A stretch of 64,000 bases of DNA from positions 28,329,819-28,393,818 of the forward strand of contig NC_061868.1 in the NCBI RefSeq assembly GCF_907164915.1, written 5' to 3'. The stretch is from Impatiens glandulifera (Eukaryota; Streptophyta; Magnoliopsida; Ericales; Balsaminaceae). The translations under genes were made by a program, and so were the position numbers. The notes below the pieces were generated by a model. That model was given only the letters and a program-made list of their open reading frames with translations, had not been told where the DNA came from and searched no databases. Shown here piece by piece: positions 32,691 through 44,090 of this stretch (position 1 is its first letter; the number at the start of each line of letters is the position of its first letter).

Positions 32691-32899
32691 TTGTTTTCGT
32701 GTCATTGTTGTCACCACTAGAATATCACTATTTTGTGTCTTTTAACCTTGATCATGTTTTCCCAAAAAAAACCTCGATCATGTATTTAACTAGTGAATGT
32801 ATACCCATTTACTTTACAATATACAAATTTCTTTGCATACGACGTAGGACCGCGTCCCAAAGTTATAAAATCTTTTGTTCTTTGACTTTCGTTTGTTAA

Positions 32900-34645
32900 A
32901 CATTTCACCTATCAAGTTCAAACAATGTGTTACGTCTTTTTTGAGAAACACATGATCTTATTCAAAATTTTCAACTTACTTTATCCTTGAAAAATATAAA
33001 TTTTGTCTATCCACCTCATCATTTGACAAAACCTGTGTATTAGCAACACGTTCATGCATATACTCAATGTACATAAATTTGGATATAATTTAATCATTGT
33101 CAAAATAATCCTTACAAAAATGAGATTAATTGAAAAATAAGTTAATATTTTACTTATAAAATGGTTTAGTTTCTCCACATTTTTTTAATATGTACATATG
33201 AGAACACTCTCGATCACCATCTTCATAAATATATGGTTTTCTTGTTGATAATTCTTCAATGGCTGAAAATATCGATAAAAATGTTTCTAGCTGAACAAAA
33301 GTTTGTACTGATAAATATTCAAAATATCTTGAGCACAAACTGATACTCTCACTTACAAGATAACTCTTAGAAATCAAAGCTTCTGGAATTTGTTTTATTT
33401 CGAGCTTAAATCTTCAAAATACACATATAATGCTCTATTGGATACATCCACCTGTATTGAACAGATCCTATAAACAAAGCTTATAATGCTAGATGAATTG
33501 GAAAGTGTATCATTATGTCAAAAAAATGATGGTAGAAATACTTTTTCCAATTTTAAAAGTGTCAAAGTAATATCAATTTGAAGTTGTTCCAAGTCCTCTT
33601 TCTTTATTGATTTCAAACATAACATAGAAAAGAACTTTGATAGATCAACAAGAGATTCATACACTTCATTTGGAAGTAATCCACGTGTTACAAGAGGAAT
33701 CATGTATTCTAGTAATATATAATAATCATGATTTTTTAGACCTGAAGTCTTTGTTTTACTAACACTTATACAACCTTCAATGTTTGAACAAAAACCTTTA
33801 AGTATTTTTGATCCTTTAATAAATTGGAAAAGCTATATTTTTCCTTTGGAAGACAATCTAAAGGGAGCGATTGGATTATCAATATTATTACCATTGACAA
33901 CGGGATGTAAAAAATGTCTTATATTAATGAGCTACAAATCGAGACTTGAATTAAGATTGTCTTTAGTTTTTCTTGGAAGATCAATAATTGTTCCAAAAAT
34001 ACTATCACAACTATATTCTTTTCAATATGCATAACATCCAAATTATGTCTCAATAATAATGATTCTCAATACGATAACTCATAAAAATACTCATCTTATT
34101 CCAGTTATCATCCCGACTTTCATGAGATATTTTTGTCTTTTTAGTAGGGTCACAACTCAAGATTATACCCTTCAAATCTTATATTTGACATAAAATATAT
34201 TTTCCTGATAATAATTCAGGTGTCTTTCTAATTTCTATCGTACCATTGAACAATTTTTTTCCTATCAAAATTTGTGGTTCTCTAGGAGAAAATGTCAATG
34301 ACACATTTAAAACTTTTTACGGTCATTTATCAATCTCATTGAGATGGAATTTTTATTATAATGAAGGCATGCTAACTTTTCCTTTTGTACTCCAACTAGA
34401 TAAATTTGCGTATATAGGAAAATCATTAAGGGTCCATAATAATGCGGCTCGCAAAATATAATGTCGTGAAGTTGATGCATCAAATATTTTTATTCCAGTT
34501 TGTCACAACTCAGTCAACTCCTCTATGAACGGTTGTAAATAAATATCAATTGCATCTCCAAAACTATCTGGTCCAGGAATTAGCATTGATATAATGAAAT
34601 TAGAGGATTTCTTACATATAATTGGTGGTAAATTATAAGGAATAA
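32900..34645 (-). pseudogene. CACTA TNP2 transposase, C-terminal block
   Basis: Motifs in order: PYNLPPIICKKSSNFIISML, IPGPDSFGDAIDIYLQPFIE, RAALLWTLNDFP, KLACLHYNKNSISMRL, then after breaks KTKDNLNSSLDL, SNIEGCISVSKTKTSGLKNH (then DYYILLEY), and the DUF4218 part MIPLVTRGLLPNEVYESLVD, DLEQLQIDITLTLLKLEKVF. Later SESISLCSRYFEYL corresponds to the GSIAE.YI..E.L.FCSRY block. All are characteristic of plant En/Spm transposase. Frameshifts and stops are numerous. Confidence 0.85.
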
Positions 34646-34852
34646 TGTTAGATTAAATTATATAAAAAAAGGAAATTAATTAAAGAGAAATAATTAATTC
34701 AAGAAAAATATTTTTAATTCACCAAAATGAACTTAGATGAAATAAGTTTAATACGACATAGTTTTAATGATGTGTTTGTGAACAAAACTAAGTTGTGTAA
34801 ATTGTCTATGCGTATGTACAGTTCAAGACATCTAGCTTCTACAGACGTGTTA

Positions 34853-35110
34853 GTTTGAAGAAGTGCGCGAGCAGACGTCTAACTTCTACATACGTGTTAG
34901 TCTGAAGAAGTGCGCGAGCAGACTTTTAGCTTCTACAGACGTGTTAGTCTGAAGAAGTGCGCGAACAGACGTCTAGCTTCTACATACGTGTTAGTCTGAA
35001 GAAGTGCACGAGTAGATATCTAGCTTCTATAGACGAGTTAGTCTGAAGAAGTGCGAGCAGACGTCCTACTTCATCATACGCTCTAGTCTGAAGGAGCGCA
35101 AGTAGATGCC
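34853..35110 (+). repeat. 47 bp minisatellite in the solo LTR
   Basis: About six units of the type gaagaagtgcgcgagcagac plus gtctaacttctacatacgtg plus ttagtct. The homologous LTR at 53062 has more units, about nine. Confidence 0.9.
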
Positions 35111-35426
35111 TTGATTCAGCAGCCATATGAAGAAGCGTCCTCTGATCTACTCAGCCATTAGCATATCGATCAGTTGTGCTCACTATCAGTTGTCTGCCAA
35201 GTCAGCTTATCACGCTATAACTGTTTAAGTGCCACGCACTCTAATATTCCTCTAACACACGTTGTACCTTATAGTACACCATGTTCCAGCGAATATTCTG
35301 TAGTACTATTCGGTATGCCACGATCTAACAAATATATTCTTATGTACGTTCCCGTACACCTGGTGTACATCCAATGGATAACTGACATGTATCCAAGAGG
35401 ATGATTCGACCATTGCTACACTTTAT

Positions 35427-35433
35427 TATAAAA
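35427..35433 (+). promoter_or_regulatory. LTR TATA box
   Basis: TATAAAA follows the cgtacac-rich upstream part of the LTR; the other copy has TATAAAA at the matching position (53933-53939). Confidence 0.6.
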
Positions 35434-35973
35434 AGCGATCAAAGTACAACATCGAATCTCTTAGTCTCTTGATCTCTAGCCCCCTTGCACGAATTAAGAA
35501 TTACCAAGCTTTGTGATTACTCTTTTTCTAAGTCTATTCAGTAATTCACCTACTATTCTATCTAAGAGTATTATCAGTATTGTAAGTTGAACAGAGGTTT
35601 TTTGTTCAACAGAGTGTTAGCTAGAAGTTCAAAAACAGGCAATTGTTAAGTCGGTTTGTGTAGTGTCTATACAAATCAAAGCCTTCTAGTGAAAAACCTT
35701 ATGGAAACAAAAGAAGGGGTGACGTAGAAGTTTTATCTTCGAACATCCATAAAACTTCTTGTGTTATTTCTTTTTTGTATCTTTCGTCTTGTATTTGTCG
35801 CTTTAAATCGAGCAAGAATTTCTGCATTTGAATCCGTTCAAGAGTTTGCGAAGATTTGTGAAGAATAAAAACATATTTTAATCTCTAATAGGACTAAAAT
35901 CAAATCAAAAGTCAAGTTGAGCACAACAATAATCAAACCCTCTACTATTGTTGTACCGAATCATAACAAATAA

Positions 35974-36170
35974 GGATCACAAGATAAATACTATATGTTG
36001 TTTTTCCATTTACAAATGGTTGAAACTCATCACTTGCGAGATCAAGTCTCAAGTCACGAGGCTCTAAGAAAAATTTGTGTAATTTTCATCAAATGATTTC
36101 CATGTCATAAAATTAGTCGGATGTCTCAAAATATCATCATCAACTCTTGTATACTTTGCCATCTCATTAA
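35974..36170 (-). pseudogene. CACTA TNP2 transposase, middle block
   Basis: Minus-strand frames give DDDILRHPTNFMTWKSFDEN, then a stop-containing stretch equivalent to F.LEPRDLRLDLASDGFQPF, and GKTTYSIYLV. This matches the TNP2 pattern DG.LRHP.D...WK.FD....F..EPRN.RLGL..DGF.PF and joins directly to PYNLPP at 34645 once the solo LTR is removed. Confidence 0.78.
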
Positions 36171-36329
36171 ATGAGCGATTTTTTTATCAAATTAGTAAAG
36201 ATCTTAAAAACCCTAGAGAGAGAAAAGCTCTAGAGATTTTCGGTGAGAATTTTCTGACGACAGAATCTTGAATTTGTTCCCCCAAAACGTGCACATTATC
36301 ACATTCAACCAAAATTATGTTAGAATCAA

Positions 36330-36520
36330 AATAGTCAGCACGTCTAACACGTTCAGCACAATCAACACGATCGACACGTTCAGCATAGTCAGCACGGTCG
36401 CGCGATTCGGTTGATTTGGTAGTCAGTTACGGGAAACGTGGTCGGAGTAAAGATCATCAACACATCTGGCACGTTTGGCACAATCAGCAAGACTGACACG
36501 TCTAACACGTTCTACACATT
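36330..36520 (+). repeat. Tandem 'cagcacg' / 'aacacgttcagca' words in the LINE leader
   Basis: Short imperfect repeats (tcagcacgtctaacacgttc, gacacgttcagcatagtca, tggcacgtttggcacaatca, ctgacacgtctaacacgttc) spread over 190 bp. Probably 5' UTR repeat of the LINE. Confidence 0.6.
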
Positions 36521-37199
36521 GGGGTAAATCGTCTAGGGTTATATGTTTTGAAATCAAAAAACATCGACTAGAGTTTAAACAAGGTCATCGTTCAAGATTG
36601 TTTCTCTGACTTTTATCCCCTATTATAAAATCCTATTAGAATACAGCTAAAAGGAAAACAACAAGGCGAGAGAAGTACATGACTTTGTTCTTAAATGAAT
36701 CAAAGAAACTGCAGAGAATGAAATTAATAGAATAACTAAAGAAGTAATTAATGAAAAGGTGCAGCAAAGAAGCAAAAACTCAATTGCTACTTAAAATCAT
36801 TTGGAAAATAATGCAAGAATCAAGGGGAAGAAAGAAGGAGTTTGGATGATAGGTATAATGAAAGGGACAATTTATTTGAACTAAAAACAAAATCACCAAA
36901 CTCCTTATGCATGCTTAAAAAGAGAGATTGTGTTTAGCAAAGAGAAAATGCAAAACACAATAGTCCAACTTAATATTCACTATCTCTAGAACTGTAATTT
37001 ACTTAAGAATGATTAATATGAAGTGATAGTAAAATGTTCTGTTGCAACAATGAGAGAGTTAATGAAGGCTCCTAAATCTAAAATTTATACTATCAGAAGT
37101 AATTCTACATGAAAAATCAATGAAGTTTGGTAGAACAACATTGAGAAAAGGCTGAAAATCTCACATACAAAAGAAAATTTTACTTGGGCAATGTATAGA

Positions 37200-37832
37200 C
37201 AAAAGTGGAAGTACTGAATTTTCCTTTTAAATTTTAAATTACCTGCTGTAGTAGAAGAAAATTGTGTTAAGGAATGAGAAAATGTAGTGGTGGGAAACTA
37301 CATAGTAAAGAATAGAGTTTCCTTCCTAGTCACCAAAGAAGCACTTATAAAGCAATGGGAGGAAAAAAGACTAGAGAAAATTTTAGCAAATGTACATGAT
37401 CTCTACTTTCTAAAATTCAAGAAGGGTTCAAATCTGGATGAAATTATGAAAATAAGAATATATATTGGATCCAACTACATGAAGTTGGAAATATGGTCTT
37501 AAGATTTGAATCTATTAAGAAAACCTAAGTAAACAACTCAAATATGGTTCAAACTTTGGAATATCCCTACACGCATGTATAATGTATAAGTTCTTAGTCA
37601 TTTTACATGATTGGTTAGACCATCATATATGGACCAAATTACTGAAGAAGGAGATCATCTTTCCTTTGCTAGAATTAGTAATGAGGTACATCCTCGAAGA
37701 ACATTGCAAGATAAAATGACACCGGTTGATAGAAAAGGAAAATCTATTGTCATGAAACTTATGAGTGGAGGCCACATAGGTGTTCATTATGCAATACTTT
37801 CTAGCATTCTAAATAAAATGTGCTCAAGCTAA
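37200..37832 (+). pseudogene. LINE ORF1, DUF4283-type domain
   Basis: Frames read VGNYIVKNRVSFLVTKEALI, then HDLYFLKFKKGSNLDEIMK, then after stops IWFKLWNIPTRMYN and LVRPSYMDQITEEGDHLSFA (then RISNEV). This is the pattern of plant L1 ORF1 proteins, which bind RNA: Y.FFKF....L..VL, then W.KL..IP...W, then G.P...D..T.....L..ARV..E. A K/E-rich tail with stops follows to 38250. Confidence 0.75.
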
Positions 37833-38351
37833 GAAAGTAAAGTATAGAATGTTAAAAGTCCAAGAAGAAAAAAAGAAAGAAAATAAAACATATGAGTCTA
37901 ACATCAAAAAGCAAAATATGGAGGAAGAACATAAAGTTGAAGCTAATGAGGACTCTGAAAAAGGAAAAAAGCAATGTGATTGAAGAAATGAGGGTAAAGA
38001 AGACTCTAATTAAAAAGATGATAAATATTGTAATGAAACAGAGGTTGAAAAGAAAAAAGAAGTTTATTCACAAACAAGTTAAGCTGTAGTAAAGAAATCC
38101 AGGAAGATACTTAGACTAATCAAGATGAAGCATAGGTTATCAAGGTTGATGTAGAGGATACCAAAGATGATGTAGAAGGAAACAAATGCAAGAATCCTGA
38201 AATTCAAGTAAAGGACAATAAAGATAAGAACCTTGAAATCCTGAAAAGAACTATGAAATAAAGATTACACAATGAGAATAAGCAAGCATCATCATCTTCT
38301 TCAATTCAATTTCCTTACATCGCAAGAGGAAGGGGTGAAGGGAAGGCAAGG

Positions 38352-38402
38352 GAGGGGAAGGGGAAGGGGAAGGGGAAGGGGAAGGGGAAGGGGAAGGGGA
38401 AG
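38352..38402 (+). repeat. (GGGGAA)n tract, G-quadruplex-prone
   Basis: About eight GGGGAA units in a row near the 3' end of the LINE. Four-G runs with two-base loops have strong G-quadruplex potential. Confidence 0.93.
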
Positions 38403-38667
38403 AAGGCTTTATGATGCAACATGTTTATATGGAAATAAACACCCTAATTGGGGTAGTTGGGATCTATTTTTTATTGTATTATTTTTGTTTTTAATTTTTG
38501 TTGTTTGTTTTTACGAATGCTACTAATTAGTTTCAATAGGGTTTTTTGATTATCATTCTTTAATCATATATAGGGTTTGTCTAGTTTGGATTCTTGACTC
38601 TCCAACTTTTGGGATTTTTAATGAAATGGTATTAACCATTTTCTCCAAAAATAAATGAGCAGTTTTT

Positions 38668-39483
38668 AAGCACATATATAACCTTTGTGTTAGTGGAAAA
38701 TAACGTAACACTTTATTTGAGATTGTTTTTATATTGACTTTCTTTATAGTTGCTCCACTACAATTGTCAACTCCTTATGCTCTTTCCAAAATAGCATACA
38801 ATTATTTACACGCATCTATATTTTCAAAAGAAAGACCAATATCTCTAATAAACTTCTTACCTTCATAATATGAATATGGAAGATTATAATTTTTAGGTAA
38901 TATTTCTTCAATAATTTTAACATGTCAAAAGATGTATTTGTCCATTGTCCAACATTCTTGAAGTGAATTAACTTAAGTAATTTTGATGGTTTTGAAATTC
39001 TCAATCCTTAGTACAAAGGTTCTTTGGATTCATTTAACAATCTAAAAAAATCCTTAGCTTCCTTGTGTGGTTCTTCACTAGTACTACGATAGTTTGAATT
39101 ATCGACACAAATTGGATATAAACCATTTATAAACTCTTCCAAATAATTATCATCATTATCATCTTCTATACTTATCACTGTCTTCATCATTATCATCCTC
39201 TAATTCATCATTATTACAATTTTTATAATTTCTATATCGCTTTTTTTTCATGACAATACGAAAATGTATAACATTGTCTCATTCCATACACAATCAAGTG
39301 AATTTTCACGACGTCTCTATCCAAGTAACTTTTATTACCACATTTAGCACACAAACATGCAATATTACTTGTTCTAACCGATCTCTCAAAAAAGTCCAAA
39401 AATGAATTAACCCCTTAAATGTATATTTGACTATCTCGATATTGACATGCAAGATTCATCCATGTTTTATCGGGTGTATGCAT
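38668..39483 (-). pseudogene. CACTA TNP2 transposase, N-terminal block
   Basis: ATG at 39483 opens MHTPDKTWMNLACQYRDSQI, then after a stop FERSVRTSNIACLCAKCGNK, which matches the transposase-associated domain (MDKSWM......Y..G...F..FA......I.CPC.KCGN). After an acidic linker, AKDFFRLLNESKEPLY and LIHFKNVGQWTNTSFDMLKL match the start of TNP2 proper (A..F..LL.....PLY.GC...S.L.....L...K....WS...FD.LL.LL). Confidence 0.82.
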
Positions 39484-39529
39484 TCTATAAATAAATAATA
39501 ATATCATTTCATTTAAGACTCTCTACAAA

Positions 39530-40722
39530 AATATGAATAGTTGATGCCAATGATGATGATGAAAATCATAAGAACTGGGGACACAAATACAGAACAGATG
39601 CAAGTAGAAAAGCGTACGAAAATACAATTGAGCTTCAACAAGTTCAGGATAAAGGGAAGATAGGGCCTCAACGGTACAAATGAAATGACAATTTGGTTTC
39701 CAAGGAAGGGATGACAACTAAGAAGAATGACAGACAAAAGTGCAAGGGTAGTGTGGTATGCTTAGAAAAGGAAACATGTAGAAGAATACACAGACTCGAT
39801 GGGAATAATGATGGGAAGAAGAGAAAGGGAAGTGCGATACACTTGGAGAATGGAAAAGCAAGGAAACCGAATGTGGAAGCAAATAATCTTAATGGGTAGA
39901 AGAGTAATGCAGGTAGAAGCGCTAACCCTGATGCAACAAATCTAACAATTGTCTAATCGCAACTTCCTTTTAAGGATGAAGATGCAATGAATTCAAGGCA
40001 GAATATTGATACCAACGAACCAACTACCATAGATACCTCATTGGAAACAAGTGATTCTAGCCCAAACAAGGACAGTAGTAGTTTGGAACTAATGCCTTCA
40101 AATGAAACTACACAATTTCCTATTAGCAAAGAGGTCTACTTTGTTGAGTCTAAAACAATACGGGCAAGGAAAAGAGAGAATAAGAAGAGGAATAAAAGTA
40201 AGTAGGAGGAGGAAAGTTAGAAGTCAATATCTTATACATACATTTATGATTACTATGACTTAGAACATCAGGAGTCTTAATGATCCCATCAAGAGCAAGG
40301 AGATTAGAAGAATTATTGAGAAGGAGAAAGTTACAGTTATAGGAATCCTTGATACTAAATTTAAGTTGAACAACGTTAATAGAATTAGTTCACTTTATTT
40401 TACTGACGAATGTAAGTTTCTTCACAATTCGAATAGAAGGTTCAGAAGAACTTTGGTTGGTTGGGATTCAAATATGGTTCAAGCTAAAGAAATTCATAAC
40501 AGTGATCAAGTCATTTTGGTTGAAATTAAGTGCAAAAAGACTTTCAGTGTTCTCAATATTACCATGTCTATGATAATAATTGAGATAGTAGTAGAAGAGA
40601 TCTTTGGAGCATATTAAAGGAAAATATTAACGATAGAAAACCATGGTATGTTATAGGGGACTTCAACAATAATTGGCATCATAATGAAAGGTCTCCAACT
40701 TCTGAAATCACACAAGGGGTGT
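39530..40722 (+). mobile_element. L1-type LINE fragment (ORF1 tail and endonuclease start)
   Basis: The ORF1 C-terminal tail (39693-40205, Lys/Ser/Thr-rich, ENKKRNKSK end) is followed by ORF2 endonuclease: SLNDPIKSKEIRRIIEKEKV, TVIGILDTKFKLNNVNRISS, LVGWDSNMVQAKEIHNSDQV, and KPWYVIGDFNNNW near 40645-40680. These match the apurinic-type endonuclease of plant LINEs (N.RGL......E.R.L......GLLETK..., WVGW.P......DQ...., W...GDFN). It stops at the 3' end of the minus-strand LINE at 40723. Confidence 0.8.
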
Positions 40723-41041
40723 TTTTTTGGTTTGGAAAAACGACTTAAAGTCATTTAATTAAAGAATCCCAAAAAAGGGAAAAAAACCAAAGAGTTATTG
40801 TATATTTCTAAACAAGTCTAGAAAAATTTAGTTCGAAATAGTAAAAAACCAACGGAATTACAAACAAGTTCAAACAGCATTTATCTTGCTAAAAATCAAC
40901 AGTTTTGGTGACTTCCTGATATGATACTTTTCAGTTTTCGTAGAGGCTCCAATTTTGTTTGTTCTTCATGGTTATTTTCCATGTTTGGATATTCGAGCTG
41001 CAATCAGTTACAATATCATCCCTAGTCTGCTCTAGGGTTCT

Positions 41042-41227
41042 TTAGTTCCTCGAGAATGCTCTCGCATTTCTCTCCTGCCAGATGTTATAAACTGTTGAGC
41101 CGAATCCACATTTGAATATCTTTGATTTAAATTTTGTTCCTTTCGCTTTCTTCACATCCACTTCCTTAATCTCCTTCCAATCTCTCGGGAATCTGGTCAT
41201 TTCCATATTTTTGCAAATTTTTCCCAA
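41042..41227 (-). pseudogene. LINE ORF2 C-terminal zinc-binding region
   Basis: Open frame with GSTVYNIWQERNARAF, the hallmark end (vYhIWkERNaRvF) of the plant zf-RVT domain. Cysteines of the finger lie in shifted frames further right. Confidence 0.75.
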
Positions 41228-42399
41228 AGCTCTAAGGCAAATGATCAGTTCCCAAAAAGATGATTAGTTGTTTATTCGTTCCCTTCACACAACAAACAAC
41301 TAGTATCCAGGATCTTCATATACTTCCTAATGCGATCTCTGGTATTTAGCCTTTCCCAAAATGCAACCCCATATGATGAATCGGTGTCTAAGAATAACCT
41401 TTGATAACCAGACCAGTTTAGCCCAATCTACATTTTTTCACTTCTCCTGAATGGTATTCCACACTTTGCTTGATATTATCTTTTCGTTTCCTTGACTTTC
41501 CATCAGTGTACGTTTGTTCTTTCATTGAATTAGATGTTTCTTATATGTTTGAGAATGCGCTGCCCCTCAGGTATTCGCCTAAGAAGCAAATTCCATAGTC
41601 CGTCTTTAACATCTCTGACCTTGGAAGCTAGGTAGACTCGTCTGATTCTCACGTCTCAGAATTCCTCTTTAAGAATGAGCGAATGATCTTTGTACCATGG
41701 TTCGTGCTAGAATAGTGTTCCATTCCCGTCTCCCAAGTTAATGTCAAGTAATCCTGCAATATTGTTTCTTATCTTAAGGATTTTCTTTAACTATCATCCC
41801 ATACATTCACTTATTTTGCTCGTCCAAACGCTTGTTTCATGATTCATAAACCGAGTTTGAACCCACTTGATCCAGAGTGACTCCTGTTTGCGCTCGATGG
41901 ACCATAGGTGCATATACGTCAACGCTTTGTTCAATTCAACATAGTTTTTGAGCCCTATGCATTCTTCTTCTTTTGGTTTATAAAGATCAGTCTACTTAAC
42001 TTTCTTTCCGCCTCTCTCGTTGCTTCCCCAAATAAAGTTTCTCATTAGCGCGTCAAGTTCTTTCATTACCTTCTTTGGGAGCACGAGTTGTTGCGACCAG
42101 TAACCAATTATTCCCATTATCACACTTTTGACTAACTAAATTCTTCCCATGTAAGTAAGTTTTTTTCTGCCCAGTCGGAAATTGACTTATTCACTTTCTC
42201 GATTAGTGGTTTGCAGTGTGAGATTTGGATATATTTTACCGTAAATGGTATTCCTAAATATCTGACCGGGAAGCTTCCTCATGCGATATTCATGATGCTG
42301 TAGATGTTTTCCTTCATTTCCTCATTCACTCTTCCATAGAATTCCAAGCTCTTGTTCTCGTTGATCGTCAAACCTGTAACCTTAGAAAAAAAATGTTAG

Positions 42400-42840
42400 T
42401 CCAGCTCTTACCGTTTTTATGGAGTCAACGTTAGCATGCACGAGAATGAACAAATCGTCAGCAAAACATAAATGAGTAATCTTCTCCTCCCCACGGAATG
42501 GATGAAAGATATATGATCGATTCTTTCAGAACGTCGTAAAGACACTCTAAAAGATCACCATGATGACGACAAAAAGGTAAGATGAGAGGGGATCCCTCTG
42601 TCTCACTCTGTTTGCAATCTTGAAGTATCCTCCATTGATCACATTGATGCTAACTACAAAACGAGAGGTATAAATGCATTGCATGATCCATTCTATAAAA
42701 ATCATATAAAAATCTGATATGACCATAAAGTCTCGAATGACTTCCCATCTAAAAGAATAAAAGGCTTTTTTGATATCAATTTTAAAAGCCAATCTCGGGG
42801 ATATTTTTCTTTTACCATAACCTTTGAGGAGTTTTTGCAT
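42400..42840 (-). pseudogene. LINE reverse transcriptase core
   Basis: RISPRLAFKIDIKKAFYSFR-type block (KIDIKKAFYSFRWEVI), then RFVVSINVINGGYFKIANRV, RQRDPLSSYLFVV, and in a neighbouring frame CFADDLFILVHANVDSIKTV at about 42410-42475. The FADD catalytic motif is intact, while RQGDPLSP reads RQRDPLSS. Confidence 0.85.
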
Positions 42841-43493
42841 GAGTAGAATGTTATGTGAGATAGTTCGACCGAGAATGAATGTATGTTGATTAAGGCTAAC
42901 TATTTTCCAATGATGTTTTTAAATCATTTTAAAAGAATTTTTGAAATTATTTTATAAACGACATTGCAACATGAAATCGGTCTGAAATCTTGAACCTTTT
43001 CAGGAACTGAGGTTTTGGGTAGTAGAGTTAGAACTTTAGTGTTCCACTACTTAAGCATCTTTCTGTTCTTGAAGAATTCCAGAACCCCTTCATTCTTAAA
43101 CCTATAAACATTGTTCCTCAGGTTCCTAGAAGTGTATTTTCGATAGAAGAAAGTTGTATTCTTATCACTCAGAGAAAGCCACTTCCACCTTGACTTTTGT
43201 TTCTCAAAACCCTCTTCTAATAAGCTCAACTTTCTGAAATTACCAAGGGCAACCTTCTCCTCTACATTTAGATGCTCTTAGTTTTCTCCCCCAAGTAACT
43301 TGCTTTGTACTTCTTCTAACTCAATTTTGATTGTTTGGACTTGTTTGGAAATGTTGCTAAACTTTTTCTTGTCTAACCTTTTCAGTTGTATTTTTAGAAG
43401 TCTGAGTTTTTCCGATACCCTATACATATTTGATCCCTCAATGCTTTTGGCCCATACTTTACCTAGAGTATCTTTGAAATTATCGTTCTCCAT

Positions 43494-44090
43494 CTAGAAA
43501 TTGAAAAACTTGATGGGACTTTTGAACCTCTCCTCCTTCTCATAGAAGAGCTTGATCGGTTTGTGATCCGAAATTTTGGGATTCATAATGTGCAGTTGGC
43601 TTCTCAGGAATTGAACAATCGACTTCTTGTTGACAAGGCTTTTGTCGATTCTTCTTTTCCGAACTTGTCCATCCCCTCGAGTTGATGACCAGGTAAAGAA
43701 GTTCCCAAAATTAGTAGGTTCGATACATCCCATGTCTCTAATGCAACTGTTGAAGTCAATCATATTTGGGTTAATATTGGATTCCGAACATCGGTTAGTT
43801 TTGCTTCTCGTTACATTGAAATCACCAAGGACAGCTCACGATTTATCACCATCAATACAATTCCTAAGACATCTCTAGAGAAATCTCTTCTCGGTAATTG
43901 AGTTTCTATCATAGACTATAGCAAGTTGGAACTCAATTCTAGTGATTTTTTCCTTGACTTCAACCAGTATTGTTTGATCATTGGAGAAAAGCGACTTGAC
44001 TTCTGTAACCATTGGGTCCCAAACAACCTAGATTCTTTTTGTTCTCGAGTTTGAATTATGAATGAGTTCCCAACTACTATCAACCCACAG
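43494..44090 (-). pseudogene. LINE endonuclease, C-terminal half
   Basis: VLGDFNVTRS and MIDFNSCIRDMGCIEPTNFG, NFFTWSSTRGDGQVRKRRID, ending ISDHKPI. These are the GDFN, FTW and SDH blocks of the endonuclease fold. Upstream VVWDPMVTEVKSLFSNDQTI matches the W.P....DQ.I strand. A spacer with coiled segments (43278-43493, SEKLRLLKIQLKRLDKKKFS) follows the domain, as usual before RT. Confidence 0.83.

Larger units (their letters stand above)
34646..35968 (+). mobile_element. Solo LTR, 1.32 kb, inside TNP2
   Basis: Begins tgttagattaaatt and ends ccgaatcataaca, flanked by the duplication aataa at 34641-34645 and 35969-35973. It contains a 47 bp minisatellite, a TATAAAA box and the words gaaggggtgacgtag and cgaacatccataaa. 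A second copy lies at 53062-54514. No primer site, gag or second LTR is present, so it is a solo LTR left by recombination between two LTRs. The family (copia or gypsy) cannot be decided from the LTR alone. Confidence 0.9.
36184..38652 (+). mobile_element. ORF1-only L1-type LINE inside TNP2
   Basis: Flanked by a near-perfect duplication, aaatgagcgattttt (from 36169) and aaatgagcagttttt (from 38653). The 5' part (accctagagagagaaaagct) resembles a LINE leader. ORF1 with a DUF4283-type domain lies at about 37.2-37.8 kb, a (GGGGAA)n tract at 38352, and the 3' end reads aatgaaatggtattaacc then attttctccaaaaat, the usual tail of plant LINEs. No ORF2 (endonuclease, RT) is present between them. Confidence 0.78.
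32900..39483 (-). mobile_element. CACTA (En/Spm) element relic with two nested insertions
   Basis: A TNP2-type transposase is read on the minus strand from about 39483 to 32900 across three blocks: 39483-38668, 36170-35974 and 34645-32900. The gaps are a LINE (36184-38652) and a solo LTR (34646-35968), each with its own target duplication, so the transposase was continuous before. CACTA/TAGTG termini were not found; the right side abuts a LINE fragment and the left side fades into AT-rich DNA. Confidence 0.8.
40723..44090 (-). mobile_element. L1-type LINE, minus strand, degenerate
   Basis: 3' end at left: minus strand ends gtttttccaaaccaaaaaaa. Going upstream: zinc-finger zf-RVT region (41042-41227), RT (42400-42840) and endonuclease C-terminal half (43494-44090). 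The 5' part is cut at about 44090 by an LTR fragment. Target duplications were not found. It lies back to back with the 39530-40722 fragment. Confidence 0.83.

Noticed and set aside
32700..32730. caccactagaatatcac as a CACTA terminus
   Set aside because: No matching TAGTG end or 3 bp duplication could be paired with it.
34246..34461. 71-codon plus-strand frame
   Set aside because: Antisense to TNP2 coding blocks on the minus strand.
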